NCBI GenBank assembly: GCA_017592665.1 | Contig: JAGFNW010000039.1 | Span: 1 to 64,000 of the forward strand | Origin: Streptosporangiaceae bacterium NEAU-GS5 | GTDB taxonomy: Bacteria; Actinomycetota; Actinomycetes; Streptosporangiales; Streptosporangiaceae | Length of the DNA: 64,000 nucleotides | Direction: 5' to 3' | Shown here: in pieces, positions 43,684 to 51,821 of the stretch | How positions within the stretch are numbered: the first letter of the stretch is position 1 | How the letters are laid out: the number at the start of each line of letters is the position of its first letter | The notes under the pieces: generated by a model | Databases searched by the model: none | The model's input: only the letters and a program-made list of their open reading frames with translations | Told to the model about the DNA's origin: nothing | Position numbers and translations under genes: made by a program

Positions 43684-44943
43684 CACGGCGACAAGCCGGC
43701 CATCGTTCGTGTGGGTGGTCGTCGTGAGCCTGGCTCGGGCGAGAAGGAGTGTCGCGGCGGCCATCATGGCGAAACCGAGCCAGTAGGGCGCAGAGTGCGC
43801 GACCGCGCTGTAAAGCAGGCCGGCGAGTAGCGGGGCGACGACGCCGATGCCAGAGGTGATCGATTGGATGACGCCGGCGAGCCAGCCCTGTTCGCCGGGT
43901 CCGACGGCATTGGAGGCGACGCCGTCCATCGTGGCCTGGGCCGCGCCCTGGCCGGCGGCGAGCACGAGCGTGCCGGCGATGAACAGCCACGGCTGGGCGA
44001 GCAGCGAGGCGACGACGGCGAGCGCGAGGATCCCGGCGGCCTGCGTGAGGATGCCGGCGATCAGCACACCGCGCTCTCCGAGCCGGCGCAGGAAAAATCC
44101 CAGCAGAACGCCCTGGATCACGATGTCGATGATCCCGACGAACGCGGTGAGCAGGCCGATCTTCGTCGCGGTCCAGCCGATCGAGTCGAGCGCCAGCACG
44201 CTGAAGTTGTTGACGAAGAACGAGAACGGGATGGTCACGAGGACGATCCCGACCAGCAGGGCGCGCAGTTCGGGTCGGGCGAAGGCGCCCTTGAAGAGCC
44301 GTAGCGGGCGCAGGTCGTCGAGCTTCACCTCACGGGCGCGCCTCTCGGCGGGCAGGCTCTCGGGCAGCAGGAAGATGCCGAGGACGCCGATGGTGGCGGT
44401 GATCCCGGCGGTGACGAACACGGGGAAGTCGATATCCACCGCGGCGAGCAGGCCGCCGAGCGCCGGACCGATCATCGTGCCGATCCCGGACAATGCTCCG
44501 AGCAGGCCGAACCGCTTGGCCCGCTGCTCGGGCGGGGTGATGTCGGCAAGGTAGGCGAACAGGGCGGGCAGGTCGCCGGCCGTGACGCCCTGGATGATCC
44601 GGCCGAGCAGCAGCACCCAAATGGCGCCGCCGATGCCGAAGAGCAGGTAGCCCAGGGCGGCGCCGAACGCCGCGAGGATGATGATCGGCCGCCGGCCGAT
44701 GCGGTCGGACAGCGCGCCGAGGAACGGCGCCACAAGGAAGGCGCACAGGCCGTTGACGGCCTCGAGGATTCCGACCCAGATGGCGAGGCTGCCCTGGCCG
44801 GGCGCGTAGCGCAGCACGACGAACGGCAGCACGGGCAGGACGACGGTCATGCCCGCCGTCGTGAGCATCGTCAGGACGATGAGCATGATCCACGCGCGAC
44901 GGGCGTGGGGCGGCGTCGACACCACCTCGATTGCTTGAGTCAT
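43642..44943 (-). CDS. MFS drug-exporter (TCR/TetA-like)
   Basis: The 433-residue protein has 12 predicted transmembrane helices, the MFS loop motif 'GALSDRIGRRPIIIL' between helices 2 and 3, and 'LGALSGIGTMIGPALGG' as motif C of drug:H+ antiporters. It is divergent from a TetR gene, the usual exporter/repressor layout. The substrate cannot be told from sequence. Confidence 0.9.
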   Translation of the reverse strand: MTQAIEVVSTPPHARRAWIMLIVLTMLTTAGMTVVLPVLPFVVLRYAPGQGSLAIWVGILEAVNGLCAFLVAPFLGALSDRIGRRPIIILAAFGAALGYLLFGIGGAIWVLLLGRIIQGVTAGDLPALFAYLADITPPEQRAKRFGLLGALSGIGTMIGPALGGLLAAVDIDFPVFVTAGITATIGVLGIFLLPESLPAERRAREVKLDDLRPLRLFKGAFARPELRALLVGIVLVTIPFSFFVNNFSVLALDSIGWTATKIGLLTAFVGIIDIVIQGVLLGFFLRRLGERGVLIAGILTQAAGILALAVVASLLAQPWLFIAGTLVLAAGQGAAQATMDGVASNAVGPGEQGWLAGVIQSITSGIGVVAPLLAGLLYSAVAHSAPYWLGFAMMAAATLLLARARLTTTTHTNDGRLVAVSGDAFGRSGPGVA

Positions 44944-44961
44944 ACCACGACTGTATCGATA

Positions 44962-44987
44962 CCAGTTTTGAAGTCAAGCCAGTTTTG
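44962..44987. promoter_or_regulatory. direct repeats in the MFS/TetR intergenic region
   Basis: CCAGTTTTG occurs at 44962-44970 and 44979-44987 (17-bp step), next to TATCGATA. A TAAGAT -10 element (45000-45005) for the TetR gene follows, seven bases before its ATG. This is probably the TetR control region. Confidence 0.5.
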
Positions 44988-45012
44988 GTTCGAGTGCGCT
45001 AAGATAGGGATC

Positions 45013-45627
45013 ATGGCGGAGACGAAGACGGCGGGGCGGCGGGAGCGCAAGAAGGCCGCGACCCGCAAGGCGATCTCGGACGCGGCGACCGAGCTGTTCC
45101 TCGAGCGTGGTTTCGACGCCGTGAGCATCCGCGAGATCGCCGACAAGGCCGACGTGTCTCCGACCACGGTGTTCGCGCATTTCCCGCAGAAGGAGGCGCT
45201 CGTCTTCGACGAGGACGAGGAGCAGCGCGCCGAGCTGGTCGCCGTCGTGACGGATCGGCCGAAGGGCGTCTCCCTGGCGCAGGCCTTCCACGATCACTTG
45301 CGCGACGACTTGAACGCCAACCTCGTCGGCCACGCCGACTTCGACGACAAGGTCCGCCGGTTCTGGGAGCTCATCAACTCGACGCCGTCACTCAGCGAGT
45401 ATGGGCAGCGCATGTGGCTGCGCCACGAGGACGCGATCGCCGCCGCGATCGCCGAGCAGTTCGGCCTGCCCGAGCCGGACGACAAGATCCGCGTGTTCGC
45501 TCGCTTCGTGCTGCAGCTGTCCCTGCTCGCCGGGACGGCCGGCGACCGGTTGCGGATGCTCGACGCTGGCTTCGAAATCCTCGACCGCGGCTGGTCGACC
45601 GTCGAAGCGCAGCACGCCGCCCACTGA
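45013..45627 (+). CDS. TetR-family regulator
   Basis: The 204-residue protein has an N-terminal basic helix (GRRERKKAATRKAI) and a TetR HTH ('GFDAVSIREIADKADVSPTTVFAHFPQKEALVF', read in parts). Its C-terminal region is of the MftR-like type (TetR_C_17). It is divergent from the MFS exporter gene, which it most likely represses. Confidence 0.9.
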   Translation: MAETKTAGRRERKKAATRKAISDAATELFLERGFDAVSIREIADKADVSPTTVFAHFPQKEALVFDEDEEQRAELVAVVTDRPKGVSLAQAFHDHLRDDLNANLVGHADFDDKVRRFWELINSTPSLSEYGQRMWLRHEDAIAAAIAEQFGLPEPDDKIRVFARFVLQLSLLAGTAGDRLRMLDAGFEILDRGWSTVEAQHAAH

Positions 45628-45646
45628 CAGCCCTGCGGACGAGGGA

Positions 45647-48600
45647 TCAATTGGGACGCCGGGCAGCGGCCAGCACCCGCACCTCGGCGATCGGCAGGCA
45701 GGCCTCGCACCACCAGCGGCGGACGGTTCCGTCGCGGTGCGCGGAGATCAGATGCAGGCCGTCCGGGGTGAAGCGCACCTGTTCGGTCAGCGAGCGCTGG
45801 CCCCGGTAGGTCACGAGTTCGGTGCCGTCGGAGTGCCAGATCCGGGTCGTGCCGTCGGCGGCGCTGGTGGCAAGAAGCCGGCCGTCCGGGCTGTACGCCA
45901 CGTCCCACACGAGGAATTGGTGACCGGAAAGGACGAGGGGCTGCCCCGTCCCGTCGGCGTGCCAGATCCGGACCGTCCCGTCGTGGCCGCTGCTGGCCAC
46001 GCGTGTGCCGTCCGGGCTGAACGCGACGCTCCACACCAGCGTCGGCACCGGGTCACGGAGCACGACCGGTGGCGCGGAGCCGTCGAGGGTCCAGATCCGG
46101 ACGGTGCCGTCCTCGCCGGCGCCGGCCACCCGGCGCCCATCCGGGCTGAACGCCACGCCGAAGACGATGCCGTCGTGCCCGCGCAGGACGGCCGGGGGGC
46201 GGTCCGTGGCGCCTCGGTCCCAGATCAGGACCGTCCCGTTGTCGCCGGCGGCGGCGATCAGGTGGCCGTCCGGGCTGAACGCCACGCTGTGCATGGGGCC
46301 CGCGTGCCCGGCCAGGACGGTCGGCGCGGACGCGCCGGTCGCGTCCCAGATCCGGACCGTCGCGTCCCGGCCCGCGCTGGCCATCCACCGGCCGTCGGCC
46401 GTCAGCGCCACCCCGAGCACCGCTCCGGTGTGCCCGTGCAGGTCGCGCAGGTCGGCGCCGGTGCCGGCGTCGAACAGGTGCACCACACCGTCCTCGCCGC
46501 CGGTGACCAGCCGGTCTCCGGCCGCGCTCAGCGCCAGGCCGCGCACGGCCCCGTCGTGCGCGTGCCACACCAGCGCGTCGCCCGGGTAGCCGGGATCCCA
46601 CAGCCGCAGCGTCCCGTCGCCGCTCCCGCTGGCCAGTCTTCGGCCGTCCGGGCTGAACGCGATGCCACGTACGGGACCTTGATGGCCGCGAAGAACCAGG
46701 GGGTCGGCCGGATCGGCGGCGTTCCAGACGTGGATGGTGTCGGTGTCGAGCGAGCCGCCGGCCACGGCGCCGCCCGGGCCGAACGCCACGGTGTCGAACC
46801 GGCCGCCGTCGCCGCGCAGCACCAGTGGGGGATCGGCGCCCTCGATGGCCTGCACGCGCACGGTCCCGTCGGCGCCGCCGCCGGCCAGCCTGCGGCCGTC
46901 CGGGCTGAAGGCGAGGCCGAACACCGATCCGTCGTGCCCGGTGAACACGCGGGGTGAGGCCGAGGCGGCTGAGGCGGACATGTCCCACAGCCACACCGGC
47001 CCGTCGCCGCTCGCCGCGAGGTGCTTGCCGTCCGGGCTGTAGGCCACGGCCCGCGGCTGATCACCCACCGTGAGCACGCGCGGTGCGCGTTGCCCGGCGC
47101 GGTCCCAGATCCGGATTGTGCCGTCGAGCGCCGCGCTGGCGATCCGCCTGCCGTCCGGGCTGAACGCGACGCCGGAAACGGTGCCCGTGTGGCCGCGCAG
47201 GTACATCGGAGCGCCGGTGGCCAGGTCCCACAGCACGATGGTTCCGGCGGCGCACGCGGCCAGCCACCGCCCGTCCGGGCTGAACACCGGGCTCCAGAGA
47301 TTGCCGCCCGGTCCGCGCAGCGTCCGGGCTTGCGGGCGCAGCTCACCGGATTCCGAGACGTCCCAGATCCGGATCGTGCCGTTCGTGCCGCTGCTGGCGA
47401 CGTGCCGGCCGTCCGCGCTGTACGCCACGCCCATCAGCTGGCCCTGCCCGGCCGGCGTGGAGAAACGTACCCGGGATTCGACAACGGCCTGCCGCAGCAC
47501 CGCTTCGGCCTCTGCGATGGGCTTGGTGGCGTACGCCTGGCCGGCCAGCAGCAGCCCCGCCTCGGGGTCGCGTCCGAGCTGCTCGCGGGCGTCGGCGACA
47601 AGCTGCCGGGCCAGGGCGAGGTCGCGCTGGCCATCGGCCCGCCGGGCCTGCACGAGCGCGGTGGCCGCCAGGACGCTCAGCGCCAGGACGGCGGCGGTCA
47701 GCCCGGTGAGCGCCAGCCGGATCCGCCGGCGTCCGGCCGCGACCTGCCGCGCGCGCCGATCCCGGCCGGCGGCCAGGAACGCGCGCTCGACCGGGGTGAG
47801 CTGGGACACGTCCCGCCCGTCCCAGGCGCGCAGCCGGGCGCCCTGGTATGTCGTGTCCGGATCGTGGCCGTTGGCCAGCCAGTATCCGGTCGCCTCGGTG
47901 AGCTGGCGGTGCAGTTGGAGCTGGGCACGGTCGGTGTGCAGCCAGTCGTGCAGCCGGGGCCAGGCCTCGATCAGGGCCTCATGCGCGAGCTCCACCGTGT
48001 CGTGGTCGAGCACGACGAGGCGCGCGTCGGCCAGGGCGGGCAGCACGACATCGACGTCGGGCAGGTCCAGCTCGGCCCGGCCGACCCGGCGGGCCGTGTC
48101 GGCGCTGCCGTCACCGATGACGACCAGCCGGCACAGCACCTGCCGGGCGGTGGTCTGCTGCCGGGTGTCGAACCGCTGGTAAACCGTCTCGGCGCTGCGC
48201 GCGATCGCGCCCGTCAGACCGCCGGCCTCGTCGAACCCGGCCAGGGTGAGCACCGATCCGCGGCGCAGCCGCCAGGTCTCCAGAAGCGCGTGCGACACCA
48301 GCGGCAGCGAGCCCGGCCGGCCCATCGCCTCGGCGAGGATCTTCGTCAGCAGCGCCCGCTCGACGCTCAGCCCGGCCTGCCGGGCGGGCTCCTGGATGAT
48401 CTCGCGTAGCTCGGCCTCGCTCAGCGGGCCGAGGGGGACGCTGCCACCGGTCAGTAAGACGGCCAGCCCGGGCAGCTCGGCGCAGCGGCCGTAGAAGTCC
48501 GCGCGTACGCCGATGACCACCTGGCACCGTCCGCCCGGTTCGCCGGCCAGCCGCGCCAGTTCCGCCACGAACGCCGTGCGCTCGTCGGCGTCCCGGCACA

Positions 48601-49222
48601 GTGTGAACAGCTCTTCGAACGCGTCGACCACGAACAGGACCGGCCCCGCGGGCGGCAGGCTGGAAAGCGCCGACCGCAGGGCCGCGAGCGGCTCGCCGCC
48701 CGGGACCACGGCCACGGCGGGCCCGGCGTCGAACGCGGGCATGAGCCCGGCCCGCAACAACGACGACTTCCCGCTGCCCGACCCGCCGAACACCGCGACG
48801 AACCGGCGGTCGCGCAGCATCTCCAGGAGCTGTTCCACCATCCGCCGCCGCCCGAAGAACCGGCCGGCGTCGTCGCCGCCGTAGGCTTTCAGGCCTTGGT
48901 ACGGCGACTGCTCCTCGGTCCGCGTGGCCCCGTTGGGCCTATTGGAGAACGACTCGTTGCATGCGGTGGCCGCACGCCGCCACCGTTGTCCCCACGCGTC
49001 CGGATCCTCGCCGCAGGCCAGGACGTACGCCAGGGTCACCGCCAGGGTCGGCAACCGCTGCCCACCGGCCGCGTTCGCCAGCACCGCGACCGAGTAGCCG
49101 GACCGCCGCGCCAGCTCGCGATAGCCCGGATTGCCGGCACGGACCCGTAATCGGCGCAGGTCGGCCGCCAGCGACTCGACCGGACCTGCCATCGGATCCA
49201 GCTCTCGTTCAGGACGTGGCAC
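45647..49222 (-). CDS. STAND NTPase (nSTAND1) with HTH and 14 WD40 repeats
   Basis: The GTG at 49222 gives 1191 residues starting 'PRPERELDP', the usual opening of this actinobacterial family. Residues 10-85 form an XRE-like HTH ('YRELARRSGYSVAVLANAAGG'). The nSTAND1 ATPase follows, with the P-loop 'FGGSGSGKSS' (about 145-154) and Walker B 'LFVVDAFEELF' (about 196-206). A transmembrane segment lies near residue 500-525. I count 14 WD40 repeats of the 'FSPDGRRLASG..DGTVRIWD' form, enough for two seven-bladed propellers. STAND proteins oligomerise on ligand binding. Roles range from regulation to phage defence; no effector domain is evident. Confidence 0.88.
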   Translation of the reverse strand: MPRPERELDPMAGPVESLAADLRRLRVRAGNPGYRELARRSGYSVAVLANAAGGQRLPTLAVTLAYVLACGEDPDAWGQRWRRAATACNESFSNRPNGATRTEEQSPYQGLKAYGGDDAGRFFGRRRMVEQLLEMLRDRRFVAVFGGSGSGKSSLLRAGLMPAFDAGPAVAVVPGGEPLAALRSALSSLPPAGPVLFVVDAFEELFTLCRDADERTAFVAELARLAGEPGGRCQVVIGVRADFYGRCAELPGLAVLLTGGSVPLGPLSEAELREIIQEPARQAGLSVERALLTKILAEAMGRPGSLPLVSHALLETWRLRRGSVLTLAGFDEAGGLTGAIARSAETVYQRFDTRQQTTARQVLCRLVVIGDGSADTARRVGRAELDLPDVDVVLPALADARLVVLDHDTVELAHEALIEAWPRLHDWLHTDRAQLQLHRQLTEATGYWLANGHDPDTTYQGARLRAWDGRDVSQLTPVERAFLAAGRDRRARQVAAGRRRIRLALTGLTAAVLALSVLAATALVQARRADGQRDLALARQLVADAREQLGRDPEAGLLLAGQAYATKPIAEAEAVLRQAVVESRVRFSTPAGQGQLMGVAYSADGRHVASSGTNGTIRIWDVSESGELRPQARTLRGPGGNLWSPVFSPDGRWLAACAAGTIVLWDLATGAPMYLRGHTGTVSGVAFSPDGRRIASAALDGTIRIWDRAGQRAPRVLTVGDQPRAVAYSPDGKHLAASGDGPVWLWDMSASAASASPRVFTGHDGSVFGLAFSPDGRRLAGGGADGTVRVQAIEGADPPLVLRGDGGRFDTVAFGPGGAVAGGSLDTDTIHVWNAADPADPLVLRGHQGPVRGIAFSPDGRRLASGSGDGTLRLWDPGYPGDALVWHAHDGAVRGLALSAAGDRLVTGGEDGVVHLFDAGTGADLRDLHGHTGAVLGVALTADGRWMASAGRDATVRIWDATGASAPTVLAGHAGPMHSVAFSPDGHLIAAAGDNGTVLIWDRGATDRPPAVLRGHDGIVFGVAFSPDGRRVAGAGEDGTVRIWTLDGSAPPVVLRDPVPTLVWSVAFSPDGTRVASSGHDGTVRIWHADGTGQPLVLSGHQFLVWDVAYSPDGRLLATSAADGTTRIWHSDGTELVTYRGQRSLTEQVRFTPDGLHLISAHRDGTVRRWWCEACLPIAEVRVLAAARRPN

Positions 49223-49346
49223 CGCGAAACCCCCGTGAACGCGCAAGACCGCCCGGAACACTCCCTGAGAAACTACGTCCGCGACGGGCTCTTTGTGCGA
49301 GCGGCGGGCCAGAAGCCGGTGGCCGCGTTTCGCGCCTGCCGGGAAA

Positions 49347-49808
49347 TCAAAGGACGAGGATGCGCTTGCGCCGCGCGTTGAAGATGGTGTGCCAGGCGCC
49401 TCGGTTGAACACATGGTCCTGGTCGTCGATCTGGCTCACGCGGATCAGCACGCGCTTGACGGGGACGAGTTGCTTGATGGAGAAGATTCCCAGATCACCG
49501 GCACACCGGCGCTCATCGTCAGTGCTCTGATTGCCGCGCGTGTCGATGAACAGGATCTCGATGTGGGCGCACTTGCGGCCGCGGTCCAGTCTGAACAGCT
49601 GTCCGGTGATCTCGGTGCCCGTCCTGTCCACGGTGCCCACGGCCTTGGCCTTGCCGTTCCTGGAGAAGAACGGGCCCCAGTCGGACACGTCGGCGCGATG
49701 CTGCGCGGTGCCGGCCGCATGGGCCGGGGCCACGGCGACCGGAATCGTGACGACTGTGGCGGCGCTCAGCGCCAGCAGTTTGGCGGCGGATCGGATGTTC
49801 AACGTCAT
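49347..49808 (-). CDS. small secreted protein
   Basis: The 153-residue protein has a signal peptide (residues 1-31, cleavage after AHA). The mature domain has one Cys pair (KCAHIEILF, RRCAGDLG) and ends in a basic tail (NARRKRILVL). No family is recognised. AGGAG abuts the ATG with no spacer, which is unusual. The next in-frame upstream residues do not improve the start. It lies between the STAND gene and lexA. Confidence 0.7.
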   Translation of the reverse strand: MTLNIRSAAKLLALSAATVVTIPVAVAPAHAAGTAQHRADVSDWGPFFSRNGKAKAVGTVDRTGTEITGQLFRLDRGRKCAHIEILFIDTRGNQSTDDERRCAGDLGIFSIKQLVPVKRVLIRVSQIDDQDHVFNRGAWHTIFNARRKRILVL

Positions 49809-49886
49809 CTCCTGGTGATGCGGGCGCCGCCGGCTGTGACGGCGCGACATCACCTCGGGCGTTCCACCTGGAGCCGTCGCCTGGCA

Positions 49887-49917
49887 CCCGAACGGCGCGG
49901 CGGTGCCGCCGTTCGGG
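49887..49917. terminator. terminator-like stem-loop after lexA
   Basis: CCCGAACGGC (49887-49896) pairs with GCCGTTCGGG (49908-49917) around an 11-nt loop, just beyond the lexA stop at 49936 on the minus strand. Confidence 0.65.
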
Positions 49918-49935
49918 CCTGTCGTGGTCGGGTCA

Positions 49936-50604
49936 TCACACGCTGCGCAGGACCGACACCACGATGCCCAGCACCACGGCCCGGTCGCCGTCGATGTCGT
50001 CATAGGCGGGGTTGCGCGGTTCGAGAACGACATGCCCGCCGCGCCGGCGGTACACCTTGACGGTCGCCTCGCCGTCGATCATGGCGGCGACGATCTGGCC
50101 GGAATGCGCCTCGGGCTGTTGCCGGATCACCACGGTGTCGCCGTCGCATATCGCCGCGTCGATCATCGAATCGCCCCGCACCCGCAGGGCGAAGACGGTT
50201 CCCCTTCCGGTGAGGTCGCGGGGCAGGGTCAGCATGTCGTCCATGTGCTGCTCGGCCGTGATGGGCGTACCCGCGGCGATGTCGCCGACGATGGGCACGC
50301 TCACCAGGTCGGCGGCAGGTTGCGGCGTCGCGGCGCGCAGGAACAGGCGCACGTCGATCGGCCTGGTCATCGCCGTGCCCCGGTGGAGGAAGCCCTGCTC
50401 TTCCAGGGTCCTGAGGTGCTTCGACACCGACGAGGGCGAACGCAGCCCGACCGCGTGGCCGATCTCACGGGTGCTCGGCGGGTATCCGTATCTGACCACC
50501 CAGTCCCGGATCGTGGCCAGGATTCGCTGCTGACGCTGCGGCAAGGCCGAGGTGTCCAGGTGTTCGAACGTGTCAGGATCGTCGTAGGCGGTCACCTGCG
50601 ACAT
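49936..50604 (-). CDS. lexA: LexA repressor
   Basis: The 222-residue protein has a LexA winged HTH ('GYPPSTREIGHAVGLRSPSSV', residues 40-60, split). It keeps the Ala111-Gly112 cleavage bond (GDIAAGTP) and the Ser146/Lys183 autoprotease dyad (RGDSM, ATVKVY). It should repress DNA-damage genes and self-cleave with RecA. No nrdR or recA lies nearby, and I see no TCGAAC..GTTCGA box in its own upstream gap. It may be a paralogue rather than the main LexA. It is 47 bases downstream of lacI on the same strand. Confidence 0.93.
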   Translation of the reverse strand: MSQVTAYDDPDTFEHLDTSALPQRQQRILATIRDWVVRYGYPPSTREIGHAVGLRSPSSVSKHLRTLEEQGFLHRGTAMTRPIDVRLFLRAATPQPAADLVSVPIVGDIAAGTPITAEQHMDDMLTLPRDLTGRGTVFALRVRGDSMIDAAICDGDTVVIRQQPEAHSGQIVAAMIDGEATVKVYRRRGGHVVLEPRNPAYDDIDGDRAVVLGIVVSVLRSV

Positions 50605-50651
50605 GTTAGGGTCCAGCGCGTGATCACCGCGCGCGCACCGGCGCCCGGTCG

Positions 50652-51665
50652 TCAAGGGGTGACGCTGGTCGATTCGCGTATCACCAGGTGGCACGGGCAC
50701 AACTGGCGCCCGGAAGACGGATTGCCGTTGATCGCGGCCAGCAGCATGTCGGCGGCCGTCCGGCCGAGCCCCTCCAGGTTCATGTCGATGCTGGTCAAGG
50801 GGGGCTGGGCGGCCTCGGCCATGACGTCCCAGTTGTCGAAGCCGACCACCGCCACGTCGCGGGGCACCCGCCGCCCCGCCGCCCGGAGCGCGTCGACGAC
50901 GCCGCGGGCGATCTGGTCGCTGCCGCAAAAGACGGCGTCGAAATCCGCTCCACCGGTCAGCAGGATGCCGACCGCCTGCCGGCCCCACGCCTCGCTCCAC
51001 GCCCCGAACAGCGGCGCCGCGGCCGGCTCGAGCCCCAGCTCGGCCAGCCGCTCCTGGGTGGAGGCCGAGCGGACCTGCGCGGAATGGTGGTGTTCTGGCC
51101 CGGTGATGTGCACGATCTTCGTCCGGCCGATGGCGGTGAGGTGATCGATCGCCTTGCGCGTGCCACCGGCCTCGTCGGGCACCACCGAGCAGTCGCCCGG
51201 ATCGGTGGAGCTGATGAACGCGTAGACCACCGGCACCGGCAGGCCCACCCCGATGGGCGCGCGTGACTGTGCTCGCCTGCCGGTCACGATGATGCCGTCC
51301 ACGCGGCGGCTGAGCAGGGTCTTCACGTAGTACTGCTCGCGGATCGGATCGTCGCGGCCGTCGCAGAGGAACACCGACATCTGGCCGGCGCCCAGCGCGT
51401 CCTCCGCGCCCAGCATGACCGGGATGCTGAACCGGCCGATCGAATCCGTGGTGATCATGCCGACCGTGTACGTCCGGCCCGAGTGCAGGCTGCGGGCGCC
51501 GGCGTTGACCTCGAACTTCAGCGTCCGGGCCGCCTCTCTGACGCGGACCCGGGTCTCCTCGCGCAGCGAACCTCGCCCGTTGAGCGCCTTCGACGCCGTG
51601 CCGACCGACACCCCTGCGAGCGCGGCGACATCGGTGATCGTGGCGTGCCGCTCGGGCTTCGCCAT
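50652..51665 (-). CDS. LacI-family regulator of the carbohydrate operon
   Basis: The 337-residue protein has a LacI HTH and hinge ('TITDVAALAGVSVGTASKALNGRG', split) and a periplasmic-binding-like effector domain ending 'GVVIRESTSV'-like. GGAGG precedes the ATG at 51665. It is divergent from the GH127/ABC operon, and TTTCCTAGG-type half-sites plus a perfect palindrome lie between them. It most likely senses arabinose-containing oligosaccharides and represses both directions. Confidence 0.92.
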   Translation of the reverse strand: MAKPERHATITDVAALAGVSVGTASKALNGRGSLREETRVRVREAARTLKFEVNAGARSLHSGRTYTVGMITTDSIGRFSIPVMLGAEDALGAGQMSVFLCDGRDDPIREQYYVKTLLSRRVDGIIVTGRRAQSRAPIGVGLPVPVVYAFISSTDPGDCSVVPDEAGGTRKAIDHLTAIGRTKIVHITGPEHHHSAQVRSASTQERLAELGLEPAAAPLFGAWSEAWGRQAVGILLTGGADFDAVFCGSDQIARGVVDALRAAGRRVPRDVAVVGFDNWDVMAEAAQPPLTSIDMNLEGLGRTAADMLLAAINGNPSSGRQLCPCHLVIRESTSVTP

Positions 51666-51685
51666 GCCCACCTCCGTTTTCCTTC

Positions 51686-51805
51686 AAGTTTCCTAGGGGG
51701 CATTGTACGGATCCCTTCCCAGGTCGCATAACCCTAGGAAAACAGGCTGTTGACGGGCGAAGCACGTGCCGCTAGCGTCCAGGAAAAGCTTTTCCTAAAT
51801 TTCCT
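51686..51805 (+). promoter_or_regulatory. GH127 operon promoter with LacI operators
   Basis: The -35 TTGACG (51750-51755) and -10 TAGCGT (51773-51778) are separated by 17 bases. Directly downstream, AGGAAAAGCTTTTCCT (51781-51796) is a 16-bp perfect palindrome covering the start site. Half-sites of the same type lie upstream (TTTCCTAGGG at 51689-51698; CCCTAGGAAA at 51732-51741) and downstream (TTTCCTAG near 51800). LacI binding across the start would block transcription. Confidence 0.75.
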
Positions 51806-51821
51806 AGTCGTGGGGGCTGTC

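Noticed and set aside
47021..48409. Plus-strand 462-codon frame opposite the STAND gene
   Set aside because: It is an antisense shadow of the WD40/ATPase coding sequence.
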